Shown here: piece after piece, positions 1 to 7,455 of the stretch
Layout: every line of letters begins with the position of its first letter
Position numbering within the stretch: the stretch's first letter is position 1
Made by a program: the position numbers and the translations under genes
Origin: Planctomycetota bacterium
GTDB taxonomy: Bacteria; Planctomycetota; Phycisphaerae; WQYP01
Assembly (NCBI GenBank): GCA_021809365.1
Contig: JAKBAC010000027.1
Coordinates: 1-30,997 of the forward strand
DNA length: 30,997 nt
Direction of reading: 5' to 3'
The notes under the pieces: model-generated
Told to the model about the DNA's origin: nothing
The model's input: the letters and a program-made list of their open reading frames with translations, nothing else
Databases searched by the model: none

Positions 1-1803
1 TCTATAGTACATCGGCCACGTCCGCTGCACGTAATCAGAATCCTCCGCCGAGGTCGTCCATTGATGCCCCTGTGCGGTCACTTCGCCGTCCATATAAAAA
101 TTCACGCACAATCCGAACCGATCGGCCAGGGCATAAAGATTCGGCAATTCTGTGCGATTATAAAGATCCAGGTGCGGATCAGCCCATTTTCCTGCCCGCT
201 TATAATCGCCAAAGTTTTCGTCAAAGGTTTTATTTTCCCGCAGAATAAAGACCACATCGTGGATATGGCGGCCAATAAACCGCGCGGCAATTTTATTTTG
301 CGCCGCCAACTTTGCGCGTTGCGTTCGGGAAAAGCCATTATTTGCCAAAGCGGTATGCGTCCAGGCGGCCAGGTGCGTGGGCAAATCATTAAGGGCAATG
401 CGTTGGACCGTGCCCGGCATGGAATCGCCAACCCATTGATAATGCGGATTGGGCGCTGATCCCAGGCCCTTGGCGGAGACCACATACAAAGCGTGCTGAT
501 AGATACATAGGTTAGTTGGATACCAGCCGGTAGGAATTAAGCCTTCCGGCTTGCCGGTGGCGGCATTAAAAACCGCCACATCGTCATTGCCCGCATTGCC
601 GGCAAATACCTTGCCGTCCGCCACGGCCAGCGCATCAGGAAATGATCCCGGCGGAGCATCACGGTAGGGGCGGTCCATGGCCATACCGACAATAGCCAAG
701 TGCGTGGTGTTGATCTCGGTAAGAATATCTGCGTTGGCGCAGGCCACCCAGACATTGGCGGACTTTCCCACCGCCGCCAGCGCGGTGGGGTGAACTCCGG
801 GCAGTTGATTCCCTGGGCCGGTAGGCCCGCCGATGCGAATAAAGCCCACGGGTTGCAGGGTTCGAGCATTGAGAACCGTTACGCCATTGTCGCCCCAATC
901 ACTGACTACCAGACGACGGCCATGATCCGCAGTGACCACTTGAAAGGGCATGGCACCGGCATTGGCGTAAAGGGTATGGCCGGTTTGCACGTTAATCCGG
1001 GCCACGCTGTTACTTAACAGTCCGGTGGTAAATACATGTCGGCCCCGCTGTCCTACCGCTGCAGAATCGGGATAAAAATCCCAGGCGGAATGCTTTTTCC
1101 CCCCGGTCGAGGGAATAATTTCGCCGGATGTTCCGGCAGCTTTTTCCCCCGCGGGATCAATGTGTTCGCCCTGATAGGTATACGGATACTGCTTTTTCGG
1201 AAACGCCTGAAAAGCCAATGGATATTTGCGAAGAAACTTCAGCGTTCCTCCAGGAAGCACCTGCAACGCCAGCACATTATTGGAAATACCTCCGGCGGCA
1301 TACACCATACCGTGCGGCCCGGCGGCCAAACCCTGGAATAGACTTTGCCGCGAAACGCCTGGAAGAATTGTGTTGCGCCATGCTCGCCCCTTGAGGAATC
1401 CGACCTGAGATTGCATCCCCAGATTTTCCGCATTCATAAGCGTCAACGTATGCCGAAACGCATCTCCCGCCGCCTCCACCACCACATGGTTCCCAACCCC
1501 CACAACCCCAATGGCAAAATTCGGCACCATCGCCATCGTGCCAACCGGGCTGATGATTCGATTCGTCGCGGTTTTATGAAGTGTGGTCCCGGCACGTTGC
1601 GCCGCCATCGCAGAAACACCCGTACCCGCTACCAAGGTCACCGCTACAGCCATAACGCCACATGTGACAATAACGGCAGCCAGCGGAGTCTTCACCAGCT
1701 TACGCGTGACACGAAGGGCAGGAAAATGAAAACTGCAACGCCACGAAGACCGCGCGCTTCTTAAAACCTCTGCCATCAGTCCAATATAGAATTGCATTCT
1801 CAT
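1..1803 (-). CDS. YncE-like beta-propeller / phosphoesterase fusion protein, partial (cut by left edge)
   Basis: The reading frame is open from an ATG at 1803 to base 1 (601 codons), so the C-terminal part lies outside the window. A basic N-terminal stretch is followed by one hydrophobic segment (about residues 40-65), which suggests a signal peptide or membrane anchor. Residues of about 90-470 resemble a YncE/YVTN beta-propeller, with repeated pieces such as VVSDWGDNGVTVLNARTLQP and VFAGNAGNDDVAVFNAATGK. From about residue 513 the start of a phosphoesterase (alkaline-phosphatase-like) domain is visible as DVVFILRENKTFDENFGDY, the pattern of the phosphoesterase family (VKENRTYD-FGD). Proteins with this architecture are common in Acidobacteria and Planctomycetes and are usually exported; the substrate is unknown. 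AAAGGG lies a few bases upstream of the start. The metal-binding residues beyond the edge cannot be checked. Confidence 0.85.
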   Translation of the reverse strand, partial: MRMQFYIGLMAEVLRSARSSWRCSFHFPALRVTRKLVKTPLAAVIVTCGVMAVAVTLVAGTGVSAMAAQRAGTTLHKTATNRIISPVGTMAMVPNFAIGVVGVGNHVVVEAAGDAFRHTLTLMNAENLGMQSQVGFLKGRAWRNTILPGVSRQSLFQGLAAGPHGMVYAAGGISNNVLALQVLPGGTLKFLRKYPLAFQAFPKKQYPYTYQGEHIDPAGEKAAGTSGEIIPSTGGKKHSAWDFYPDSAAVGQRGRHVFTTGLLSNSVARINVQTGHTLYANAGAMPFQVVTADHGRRLVVSDWGDNGVTVLNARTLQPVGFIRIGGPTGPGNQLPGVHPTALAAVGKSANVWVACANADILTEINTTHLAIVGMAMDRPYRDAPPGSFPDALAVADGKVFAGNAGNDDVAVFNAATGKPEGLIPTGWYPTNLCIYQHALYVVSAKGLGSAPNPHYQWVGDSMPGTVQRIALNDLPTHLAAWTHTALANNGFSRTQRAKLAAQNKIAARFIGRHIHDVVFILRENKTFDENFGDYKRAGKWADPHLDLYNRTELPNLYALADRFGLCVNFYMDGEVTAQGHQWTTSAEDSDYVQRTWPMYYR

Positions 1804-1933
1804 GCCGCCATCCCTTTCAAAAAATCTCCCCATCCAAACCGCTCCCCAATCAGTCCGGAAATAATAACACAAAACCAACCCCTCCATCGCTCCCAAGCCC
1901 CAGCGTCACCCGACATAGCGCAATTTCCCGCGG

Positions 1934-1980
1934 AAAAGGTACCTGACACCTTTATTTAAAAAAGGTGTCAGGTACCTTTT
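1934..1980. repeat. Inverted pair of the GGTGTCAGGTACC repeat (hairpin)
   Basis: Two 20-bp arms, at 1934-1953 and 1961-1980, are perfect reverse complements around a 7-base AT-rich spacer. Each arm contains AAAGGTGTCAGGTACCTTT or its complement. The same 19-bp word recurs at 21372-21390. A palindromic intergenic word occurring as a pair and as a single copy resembles REP/BIME elements. As RNA it would form a stem followed by A/T-rich sequence, so a terminator-like role is also possible. Confidence 0.75.
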
Positions 1981-2095
1981 ATTCGGCAGGGGTTGCATCA
2001 TAATCTGCGACGGGGGCGTGTACCTGCGGCTTCCATTGGATCCATTTCCCCGCAGCCCCAATTTCCGGCAAATAGCTACTGATGATCTTCACCGG

Positions 2096-2125
2096 TTGTC
2101 GGGCGTTGTACGAATGTGGTATAAA
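2096..2125 (+). promoter_or_regulatory. Possible sigma-70 promoter for ureFG
   Basis: TTGTCG (2096-2101) and TATAAA (2120-2125) are separated by 18 bases. Transcription would start near 2132 and leave a leader of about 290 bases before ureF. The -35 match is only 4 of 6, so this is a weak prediction. Confidence 0.3.
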
Positions 2126-2423
2126 TTCCCTGGCGAATGAGGTTAATAATTTTTGGGCGGAGGTGCTGGCAGGATTCTATGCTGCGTGTCAGGGCACTTC
2201 TCTATGCTCGAAGGGTGCCGAGAATGTTTCAACCCCGGGCCATCGGCGGCTGCATTGCACATTGCGCCTGTTCCAAAGGCACGACGCCCCTGTCTAACGT
2301 CCCGCCCATCGAGGCGGCTGCACGGGAATTAAAAGGCTTAATTATTGCCAGTCTATCCCTGGCGTGGATGTTCTGCCAAGTCACAACATGCCGAAAGCTG
2401 CCCTATGCGAGGGCGGGGGCGCA

Positions 2424-3092
2424 ATGAACTCAGCAACGGAATATATTCTCTGGCAACTGGCTGATACCAGCTTTCCCACGGGAGGTTTTGCCCATTCCTC
2501 GGGTTTGGAATCCGCATGGCGCCATGGCCTGGTGCGTCGTGAAAATATCAGCGACTTCTGCCACGATCTGATCCGGCAAGTTTCCATGCAGACGGCGCCG
2601 TTTGTGGCGGCAGCCAGCCAAACTCCTACGCGAATCCGATCCTTAGATAGCTTGTATCATGTCATGTGCACCAATCACGTGGCGCGCCGGGCCAGTATTC
2701 TTCAGGGCAGTGCGTTGCTGCTTGCAGCCCAGCGAGCGTTTGGCCCGGGGGAACTCAAGCGTTTGCAGGAAGCGCACTGCATCTGCGAATTTAACGGACA
2801 TTTCGGCCCCGTATTTGGAGCCGTCTGCGGTCTGGTGACTATTGAACCATTGGCAGCCGTGAGACTGTTATTGTTTGGCACCGTGCGACAAACGCTGTCG
2901 GCTGCGGTAAGGCTGGGAATTGTTGGTTCCCTGGAAAGTTTGCCCATGCTTCCTGCCATGACGGATCTTATAGATCAGGCCGCTGCCGCAGCACTGAATC
3001 GACTGCCCGAGCACGCCGCCATGCCATGTCCTCTCTTAGATATTTGCCATGGCAGCCACGACCGTCTCTATTCCCGCTTGTTCCAGAGTTAG
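2424..3092 (+). CDS. ureF: Urease accessory protein UreF
   Basis: UreF works with UreD and UreG as the chaperone complex that loads nickel and CO2 into apo-urease; it acts as the GTPase regulator of UreG in the cytoplasm. The ATG at 2424 gives 222 residues, normal for the family, and starts with the typical UreF N-terminus (LWQLADTSFPTGGFAHSSGLE, residues about 9-29). A purine-rich stretch (GAGGGCGGGGG, 2409-2419) precedes it. In-frame codons farther upstream (from 2364) encode a sequence with no UreF resemblance and are not included. ureG follows after 20 bases, so the two are cotranscribed. ureF and ureG are separated from the urease structural genes by the urea transporter genes. Confidence 0.93.
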   Translation: MNSATEYILWQLADTSFPTGGFAHSSGLESAWRHGLVRRENISDFCHDLIRQVSMQTAPFVAAASQTPTRIRSLDSLYHVMCTNHVARRASILQGSALLLAAQRAFGPGELKRLQEAHCICEFNGHFGPVFGAVCGLVTIEPLAAVRLLLFGTVRQTLSAAVRLGIVGSLESLPMLPAMTDLIDQAAAAALNRLPEHAAMPCPLLDICHGSHDRLYSRLFQS

Positions 3093-3112
3093 TTTATTAA
3101 GGAGCAGTGTTT

Positions 3113-3838
3113 ATGCACAGAATAAATTCCGATGTGGGCCACAGCCATGATCCTACCGACCATCCCGGGTCATTTCCGCAACGGGCTAAGCCGCTGAGCC
3201 GGGATTACCACCAACGGGCCTACACCGTGGGAATCGGCGGACCGGTTGGCAGTGGAAAAACGGCTCTGGTGCTGGCTCTGTGCCGGCACCTGCGCGATAC
3301 TATGAGCCTGGCGGTGGTTACCAACGACATATTCACACGGGAAGACGGCGAATTTCTCACAAAAAACGCCGCGCTTCCCGCCGAGCGTATCGTCGCCGTC
3401 GAAACAGGTGGGTGCCCCCATTCCGCCATCCGCGAGGATATTTCCGCTAATTTGCTGACTTTAGAACGCCTGCATCGGCGTTTTTCTCCGGAGCTGATGT
3501 TTGTTGAGTCCGGCGGAGACAATCTCGCTGCCGACTTCAGCCGCGAGCTTGCGGATTACACTGTATATGTCATTGACGTGGCCGGCGGTGATAAAATTCC
3601 GCGAAAAGGCGGACCCGGTATAACCCAATCCGACCTGCTGGTAATAAATAAAACCGATCTGGCCTCCGCCGTCGGAGCTGATCTGGCCATTATGCAACGC
3701 GACGCTCTATTAATGCGGCAGGACGGCCCCTTTATTTTTGCACAAGTTAAACATGATCAGGGTGTGGCCGAAATCGCCCGGCATATCGTGCACGCGCTGC
3801 ACCACGCCCTGGGGCGGCCGCATGATCATGCACACTGA
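3113..3838 (+). CDS. ureG: Urease accessory GTPase UreG with histidine-rich ends
   Basis: UreG is the SIMIBI-class GTPase that delivers nickel to urease. Visible motifs are the P-loop GPVGSGKT (residues 43-50), the nickel-binding CPH motif in [12 protein letters not shown] (Cys101, His103), [25 protein letters not shown] and the guanine-specificity motif NKTD. The ATG at 3113 is chosen because AAGGAG (3099-3104) is 8 bases upstream; a GTG at 3107 is too close to that site. At 241 residues it is longer than the usual roughly 200, because of an N-terminal extension with several His and a tail with 7 His in the last 18 residues (ending HDHAH). No ureE is in the window, so these ends may take over nickel storage or delivery; that is inference. 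Confidence 0.95.
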   Translation: MHRINSDVGHSHDPTDHPGSFPQRAKPLSRDYHQRAYTVGIGGPVGSGKTALVLALCRHLRDTMSLAVVTNDIFTREDGEFLTKNAALPAERIVAVETGGCPHSAIREDISANLLTLERLHRRFSPELMFVESGGDNLAADFSRELADYTVYVIDVAGGDKIPRKGGPGITQSDLLVINKTDLASAVGADLAIMQRDALLMRQDGPFIFAQVKHDQGVAEIARHIVHALHHALGRPHDHAH

Positions 3839-4089
3839 CCCCACTTATTGATTGTGCCGGAAAACCAGGGAATTCGTGAGCACGCTTTGGTTTGCCGTAC
3901 GCGACCTATGGACACACCGTGGCGTATGCAGTTGCACGGGGATCACCGATGACGCAACACACCCGGCTCGACAACAGCCGCGATGGCATCATGGCTGCCT
4001 GCGGCACGGGGCCGACAGCGTTTGTTTCCCGCATAGCAAATGACCAGTCAGACGACCCGTTGCGCGCTGCATAGGCAATCGCGGGCGAA

Positions 4090-4105
4090 AATATATGCGT
4101 ATATT
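4090..4105. promoter_or_regulatory. Palindrome, possible operator upstream of urtA
   Basis: AATATATGCGTATATT has two 6-base arms that are perfect reverse complements around TGCG. It lies about 48 bases upstream of the sigma-54 -24 element, so it could bind a dimeric regulator. There is no direct evidence for the binding protein. Confidence 0.35.
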
Positions 4106-4152
4106 CCCCTTAATGATGGACTTCATCGCAATGCGGTTCTACCCGCGGCGCA

Positions 4153-4168
4153 TGGCACGTTATTTGCA
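4153..4168 (+). promoter_or_regulatory. Sigma-54 (RpoN) promoter of the urt-ure operon
   Basis: TGGCACGTTATTTGCA matches the sigma-54 consensus TGGCAC-N5-TTGC in every conserved base. The invariant GG (4154-4155) and GC (4166-4167) are separated by exactly 10 bases. Transcription would begin near 4179, about 134 bases before the urtA start. Sigma-54 control of urea uptake under nitrogen limitation is known in other bacteria, usually with an NtrC-type activator. Confidence 0.8.
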
Positions 4169-4312
4169 TCAGTTTACGGCAGTGGCTAATTCCTGGTTAA
4201 CGTAACCGGGTTAGATACCGCTTGGGTGTTTGCCGTTTTGGATCGTTTGATTCACACGGCAGGAAAAATGTCCGACGGTAGTTTTTGTGTCGTTCCTTTT
4301 TTAGGAGCTGTC

Positions 4313-5599
4313 ATGTCTGGCTTGCTTTCATCCTCAATACAGTTTGTTCGACGGTGCCGCAGGAAGCTGTCGTCGCGTGTCTCAATTGCCGCAGTCCTGG
4401 CGGCCGGTGTCGCCAGCGCGGGCGTCGCGCATGGAGCCGGGACGGTCAAGGTTGGAATATTGCATTCCCTGACCGGCACCATGGCCATTTCCGAAACGTC
4501 CTTACATGACGTTGAGCTTATGGCGATCCATGAAATCAACGCCAAAGGCGGGGTGCTGGGCAAGCAGATTGATCCGGTCATAGTAAATCCCGCGTCCAAT
4601 TGGGATTTATTTGCCCAAGATGCCAATACGCTTATTGCAAAAGACAAAGTGAAAGTCATTTTCGGATGCTGGACATCCGTAAGTCGAAAGTCCGTTCTGC
4701 CGGTGGTTCAGGCAGATCACGGGTTGTTGATTTACCCCGTGCAGTATGAAGGCGAAGAATACAGTCCCAATATCTTTTACATGGGCGCGGTGCCCAATCA
4801 GCAACTAATTCCATCGGTAAAATATCTGATGAGCAAGCCCGGCGGGAAGCGAAAGCGTTTTTTCCTGCTGGGCAGCGATTATGTATTTCCCCGCACAGCC
4901 AATGAAATTATGGAGGGATATTTATTAAGCCACGGCGTGCCGAAATCGCGGATTAAAGTGATGTATGTTCCGCTGGGCTACACGGATTTCCAGACCGTGG
5001 TTTCCAAAATCAAGGCCTTTGCGCAGGCCGGCCATGCGTGTGTGCTGTCCACGCTTAATGGCAGCAGTAATGTGCCGTTCTACACCGAATTTGCCAATCA
5101 GGGTTTAACCGCTGAATCCTGTCCCATCATGGCCTATTCCATTGCCGAAGATGAACTGCGATCCATGGATACGACCAAACTGGTGGGCCATTATGCGTGC
5201 TGGAACTATTTCCAGTCGCTGCGCAGCAAGACCAACAAAAAATTCGTCCATGATTTTAAAATGTGGTGCATGTCCAACCATCTGCCCGGCGGCATGGCCC
5301 GCGTGACCGATGATCCAATTGAGTGCGCTTATACCGGCGTGTATCTCTGGGCTGCGGCATGTGAGAAAGCCAAATCCTTTGCTCCGATGAAAGTTGCTAA
5401 AGCCATGATCGGGCTAAAAATGATGACTCCCGGCGGCATGGTGAAAGTCGCGAAGAATCACAATCTGTATAAACCCGTCTATGTCGGCAAGATTCTCGCG
5501 GATGGCCAATTCCGGATTGTCTGGAAGAGCAAAGGTTGGGTCAAGCCCGTGGCCTTCAGTCCTTATATCAAGATGGCGATGAAGAATGCCCCTAAATAA
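4313..5599 (+). CDS. urtA: Urea ABC transporter substrate-binding protein UrtA
   Basis: UrtA is the periplasmic binding protein that captures urea and hands it to the UrtBCDE transporter. The protein has 428 residues. It begins with a signal peptide (basic RRCRRK, hydrophobic SIAAVLAAGVASAGVAHG, probable cleavage near Ala-His-Gly/Ala). The mature part starts TVKVGILHSLTGTMAISE and contains the family signatures FGCWTSVSRKSVLPVV and LLIYPVQYEGEEYSPNIFY, which separate UrtA from amide- or amino-acid-binding relatives. The ATG at 4313 has AGGAG (4303-4307) 5 bases upstream; a GTG at 4226 in the same frame would put extra residues before the signal peptide. It is the first gene after the sigma-54 promoter, and a strong hairpin follows it. 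Confidence 0.96.
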   Translation: MSGLLSSSIQFVRRCRRKLSSRVSIAAVLAAGVASAGVAHGAGTVKVGILHSLTGTMAISETSLHDVELMAIHEINAKGGVLGKQIDPVIVNPASNWDLFAQDANTLIAKDKVKVIFGCWTSVSRKSVLPVVQADHGLLIYPVQYEGEEYSPNIFYMGAVPNQQLIPSVKYLMSKPGGKRKRFFLLGSDYVFPRTANEIMEGYLLSHGVPKSRIKVMYVPLGYTDFQTVVSKIKAFAQAGHACVLSTLNGSSNVPFYTEFANQGLTAESCPIMAYSIAEDELRSMDTTKLVGHYACWNYFQSLRSKTNKKFVHDFKMWCMSNHLPGGMARVTDDPIECAYTGVYLWAAACEKAKSFAPMKVAKAMIGLKMMTPGGMVKVAKNHNLYKPVYVGKILADGQFRIVWKSKGWVKPVAFSPYIKMAMKNAPK

Positions 5600-5642
5600 G
5601 CCTTCATCGGCGCGGTTGTCGCGTCGATTCTCCTTCCAACGC

Positions 5643-5681
5643 CGAAGGGACGGACAGGCTTGCACTTGTCCGATCCCTTCG
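5643..5681 (+). other. Stable intercistronic hairpin between urtA and urtB
   Basis: CGAAGGGA-C-GGACA (5643-5656) pairs with TGTCCGATCCCTTCG (5667-5681) with a single bulged base. The stem can extend by two more pairs into the loop. No run of T follows, so it is not a classic terminator. Such hairpins after a binding-protein gene often protect the upstream mRNA, which would fit the need for excess UrtA. The in-frame TTG at 5660 falls inside it, arguing for a urtB start farther downstream. Confidence 0.75.
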
Positions 5682-5722
5682 TGCTCCAGTTAGACCGGCT
5701 TAGCACATTGGAGGCTGACATT

Positions 5723-7396
5723 CTGAAATTCGCACCGATAATTCGGATCGTATGTCTCGCTGGGCTTATGACGGTGCTTGCAACCAAAGCCCACGCCGCG
5801 GCACCAACGGAGCCTGTCACACCAGCGCAGCTCATGACCCAACTCAGTTCAGCCTCCGACGCGGAGGTTTCAGCGGCGTTAAAGCAAATCGCGGCCGATG
5901 GGAATTATCACTTGATAACCGCGCTGCAGGCTTACCAGAATGGTCTGCTGGCCATGCGCGGCACGCAACTGGTGATGTATGGTTCCCCGGTGATAGACCC
6001 GGTCAGAGGAAAGCTTTATCCTGTGCTGGACGCCATGACGGGACAACCGGTGATGGCTCACGGTAAACCCGTGCTTTCTGATTCCATCGCTGAGAACACG
6101 CTGACCGTGCCAGACGCTGATTCTGATCAGCTCGAGCAGACGATTAACACGCTTTCAATGTATGTTCCCGGCCAATCAGCCCGGCAGCAGGCCATTGTCG
6201 CCCTGGGTAACGCCGGTAGTCTGGCCTACCTGCCCCCGCTGCGGCAGCAGTTGGCGCAACCCCATTCTTCACGCATTCATCGGCTGCTGCGGGAAAGCAT
6301 CGCGCGCATTCTTCTGCGGCATGGAACACCGGTGCAAAAAATGCACGCGGCCGTGGCACTGGGGCAAATCCACTCCACACGAGGGATGGAACTGCTCAAA
6401 CGAGCCTGGCGAAAGTTGCGTAAAACACCGACCTCTCCGATGGCCGTGGCCGTGCGAAATTCCCTCGATCAGATCAACGGTTATACCGAACTGACCAACC
6501 TCTTATTTGACTCCTTTGCGGGATTGTCTCTTGCCAGTATTTACGTGCTGATTGCCCTGGGTTTAGCAATTATTTTCGGCCTGATGGGCGTTATCAATAT
6601 GGCGCAGGGAGAGTTCCTGACCATCGGTGCATTTACCACTTTCGGCGTGGCCGAAGTATTTAGAACGTATTTGTCGCCCTCGGACTATAACTGGTACTTT
6701 ATCTGCGCAATTCCGGCAGCGTTCCTGGTATCGGCCCTGGCGGGAGCCGTGTGCGAATGGGCCATCATCCGGCGCTTATACGGTCGTCCGCTGGAAACGC
6801 TTCTGGCTACTTTTGGTTTGAGCCTGATTCTCATTGAATTGATTCGCGTGGTCTTTGGAAATAACAATGCCATTATCGCGCCCTCCTGGCTTTCCGGCGG
6901 ACTATGGGTGATGCCCGGATTAATTTTTCCAAAAAACCGGCTCTTTATCATCGTATTTTGTGCCGGATGTATTATCGCTGTGTATGCCCTGATCAGGAAA
7001 ACCAGGCTTGGACTGCTGTTGCGCGCTACCACGCAGGATCGTGAAATGGCGGCGGCCCTGGGCGTGCACACACGTATGGTGGACATGCTGACTTTTTCGC
7101 TGGGCACCGGGCTGGCAGGATTGGCGGGATGCGCAGTGCCGCTATTTTCAACCTTGGATCCGCGCATGGGCCAATCCTATATTGTTGAAAGTTTTCTGGT
7201 CGTTGTAACCGGCGGCGTGGGGAATCTTGCAGGTGTCATTTGCGCCGGGACCGGGCTGGGGTTCCTGGAAAAGTTCATTGAACCTTGGGTGCAACCCGTT
7301 TACGGCAAAGTATTCGTTCTAATTATTGTGATTGCTTTTCTGCAATGGAAGCCGTCGGGATTATTTGCAGCGAAGGGGCGGTCGATGGACCATTAG
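5723..7396 (+). CDS. urtB: Urea ABC transporter permease UrtB with HEAT-like periplasmic domain
   Basis: UrtB is one of two inner-membrane permeases (LivH type) of the urea transporter. No ATG is well placed. I choose CTG at 5723 because GGAGG (5710-5714) lies 8 bases upstream and the product begins with a clean signal peptide (KFAPIIRIVCLAGLMTVLATKAHA). In-frame TTG codons at 5660, 5666 and 5708 are alternatives, but the first two sit in the hairpin and 5708 has no ribosome binding site. From this start it has 557 residues. About 250 residues form a soluble N-terminal part with HEAT-like repeats (QAIVALGNAGSLAYLPPL, MHAAVALGQIHSTRGMELL), as in long proteobacterial UrtB. The permease core follows, with GLAIIFGLMGVINMAQGEF and GGVGNLAGVI. 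The end of the frame is certain; the start is not. Confidence 0.92.
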   Translation: MKFAPIIRIVCLAGLMTVLATKAHAAAPTEPVTPAQLMTQLSSASDAEVSAALKQIAADGNYHLITALQAYQNGLLAMRGTQLVMYGSPVIDPVRGKLYPVLDAMTGQPVMAHGKPVLSDSIAENTLTVPDADSDQLEQTINTLSMYVPGQSARQQAIVALGNAGSLAYLPPLRQQLAQPHSSRIHRLLRESIARILLRHGTPVQKMHAAVALGQIHSTRGMELLKRAWRKLRKTPTSPMAVAVRNSLDQINGYTELTNLLFDSFAGLSLASIYVLIALGLAIIFGLMGVINMAQGEFLTIGAFTTFGVAEVFRTYLSPSDYNWYFICAIPAAFLVSALAGAVCEWAIIRRLYGRPLETLLATFGLSLILIELIRVVFGNNNAIIAPSWLSGGLWVMPGLIFPKNRLFIIVFCAGCIIAVYALIRKTRLGLLLRATTQDREMAAALGVHTRMVDMLTFSLGTGLAGLAGCAVPLFSTLDPRMGQSYIVESFLVVVTGGVGNLAGVICAGTGLGFLEKFIEPWVQPVYGKVFVLIIVIAFLQWKPSGLFAAKGRSMDH

Positions 7397-7455
7397 CCGG
7401 CAGGCGGTTCAATCTCCCGTTGCAGAGAATCTCCCATAAGAACAGAAGGTAATTT

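Larger units (their letters stand above)
1804..2423. other. Intergenic region between phosphoesterase gene and ureF
   Basis: No convincing gene is seen in these 620 bases. The two short plus-strand frames here (2082-2297 and 2137-2427) show no family resemblance. The left half presumably holds the promoter of the minus-strand phosphoesterase gene. The centre carries a 47-bp hairpin repeat (1934-1980). The right part has a possible sigma-70 promoter for ureFG. Confidence 0.5.
3839..4312. other. Regulatory intergenic region upstream of urtA
   Basis: No recognisable gene is seen in these 474 bases. Two short frames (3852-4043 and 3892-4074, about 60 residues each) lack a convincing ribosome binding site or family match. 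The stretch contains an AT-rich palindrome (4090-4105) and a perfect sigma-54 promoter (4153-4168). The bases upstream of the promoter are the natural place for an enhancer-binding protein site, but no clear NtrC-type site could be picked out by eye. Confidence 0.5.

Noticed and set aside
2082..2423. Guanidine or other riboswitch in the long ureF leader
   Set aside because: No conserved aptamer segments were seen in the predicted leader.
3852..4074. Two short frames between ureG and urtA
   Set aside because: About 60 residues each, no ribosome binding site, no family resemblance; the stretch is better explained as upstream regulatory DNA.
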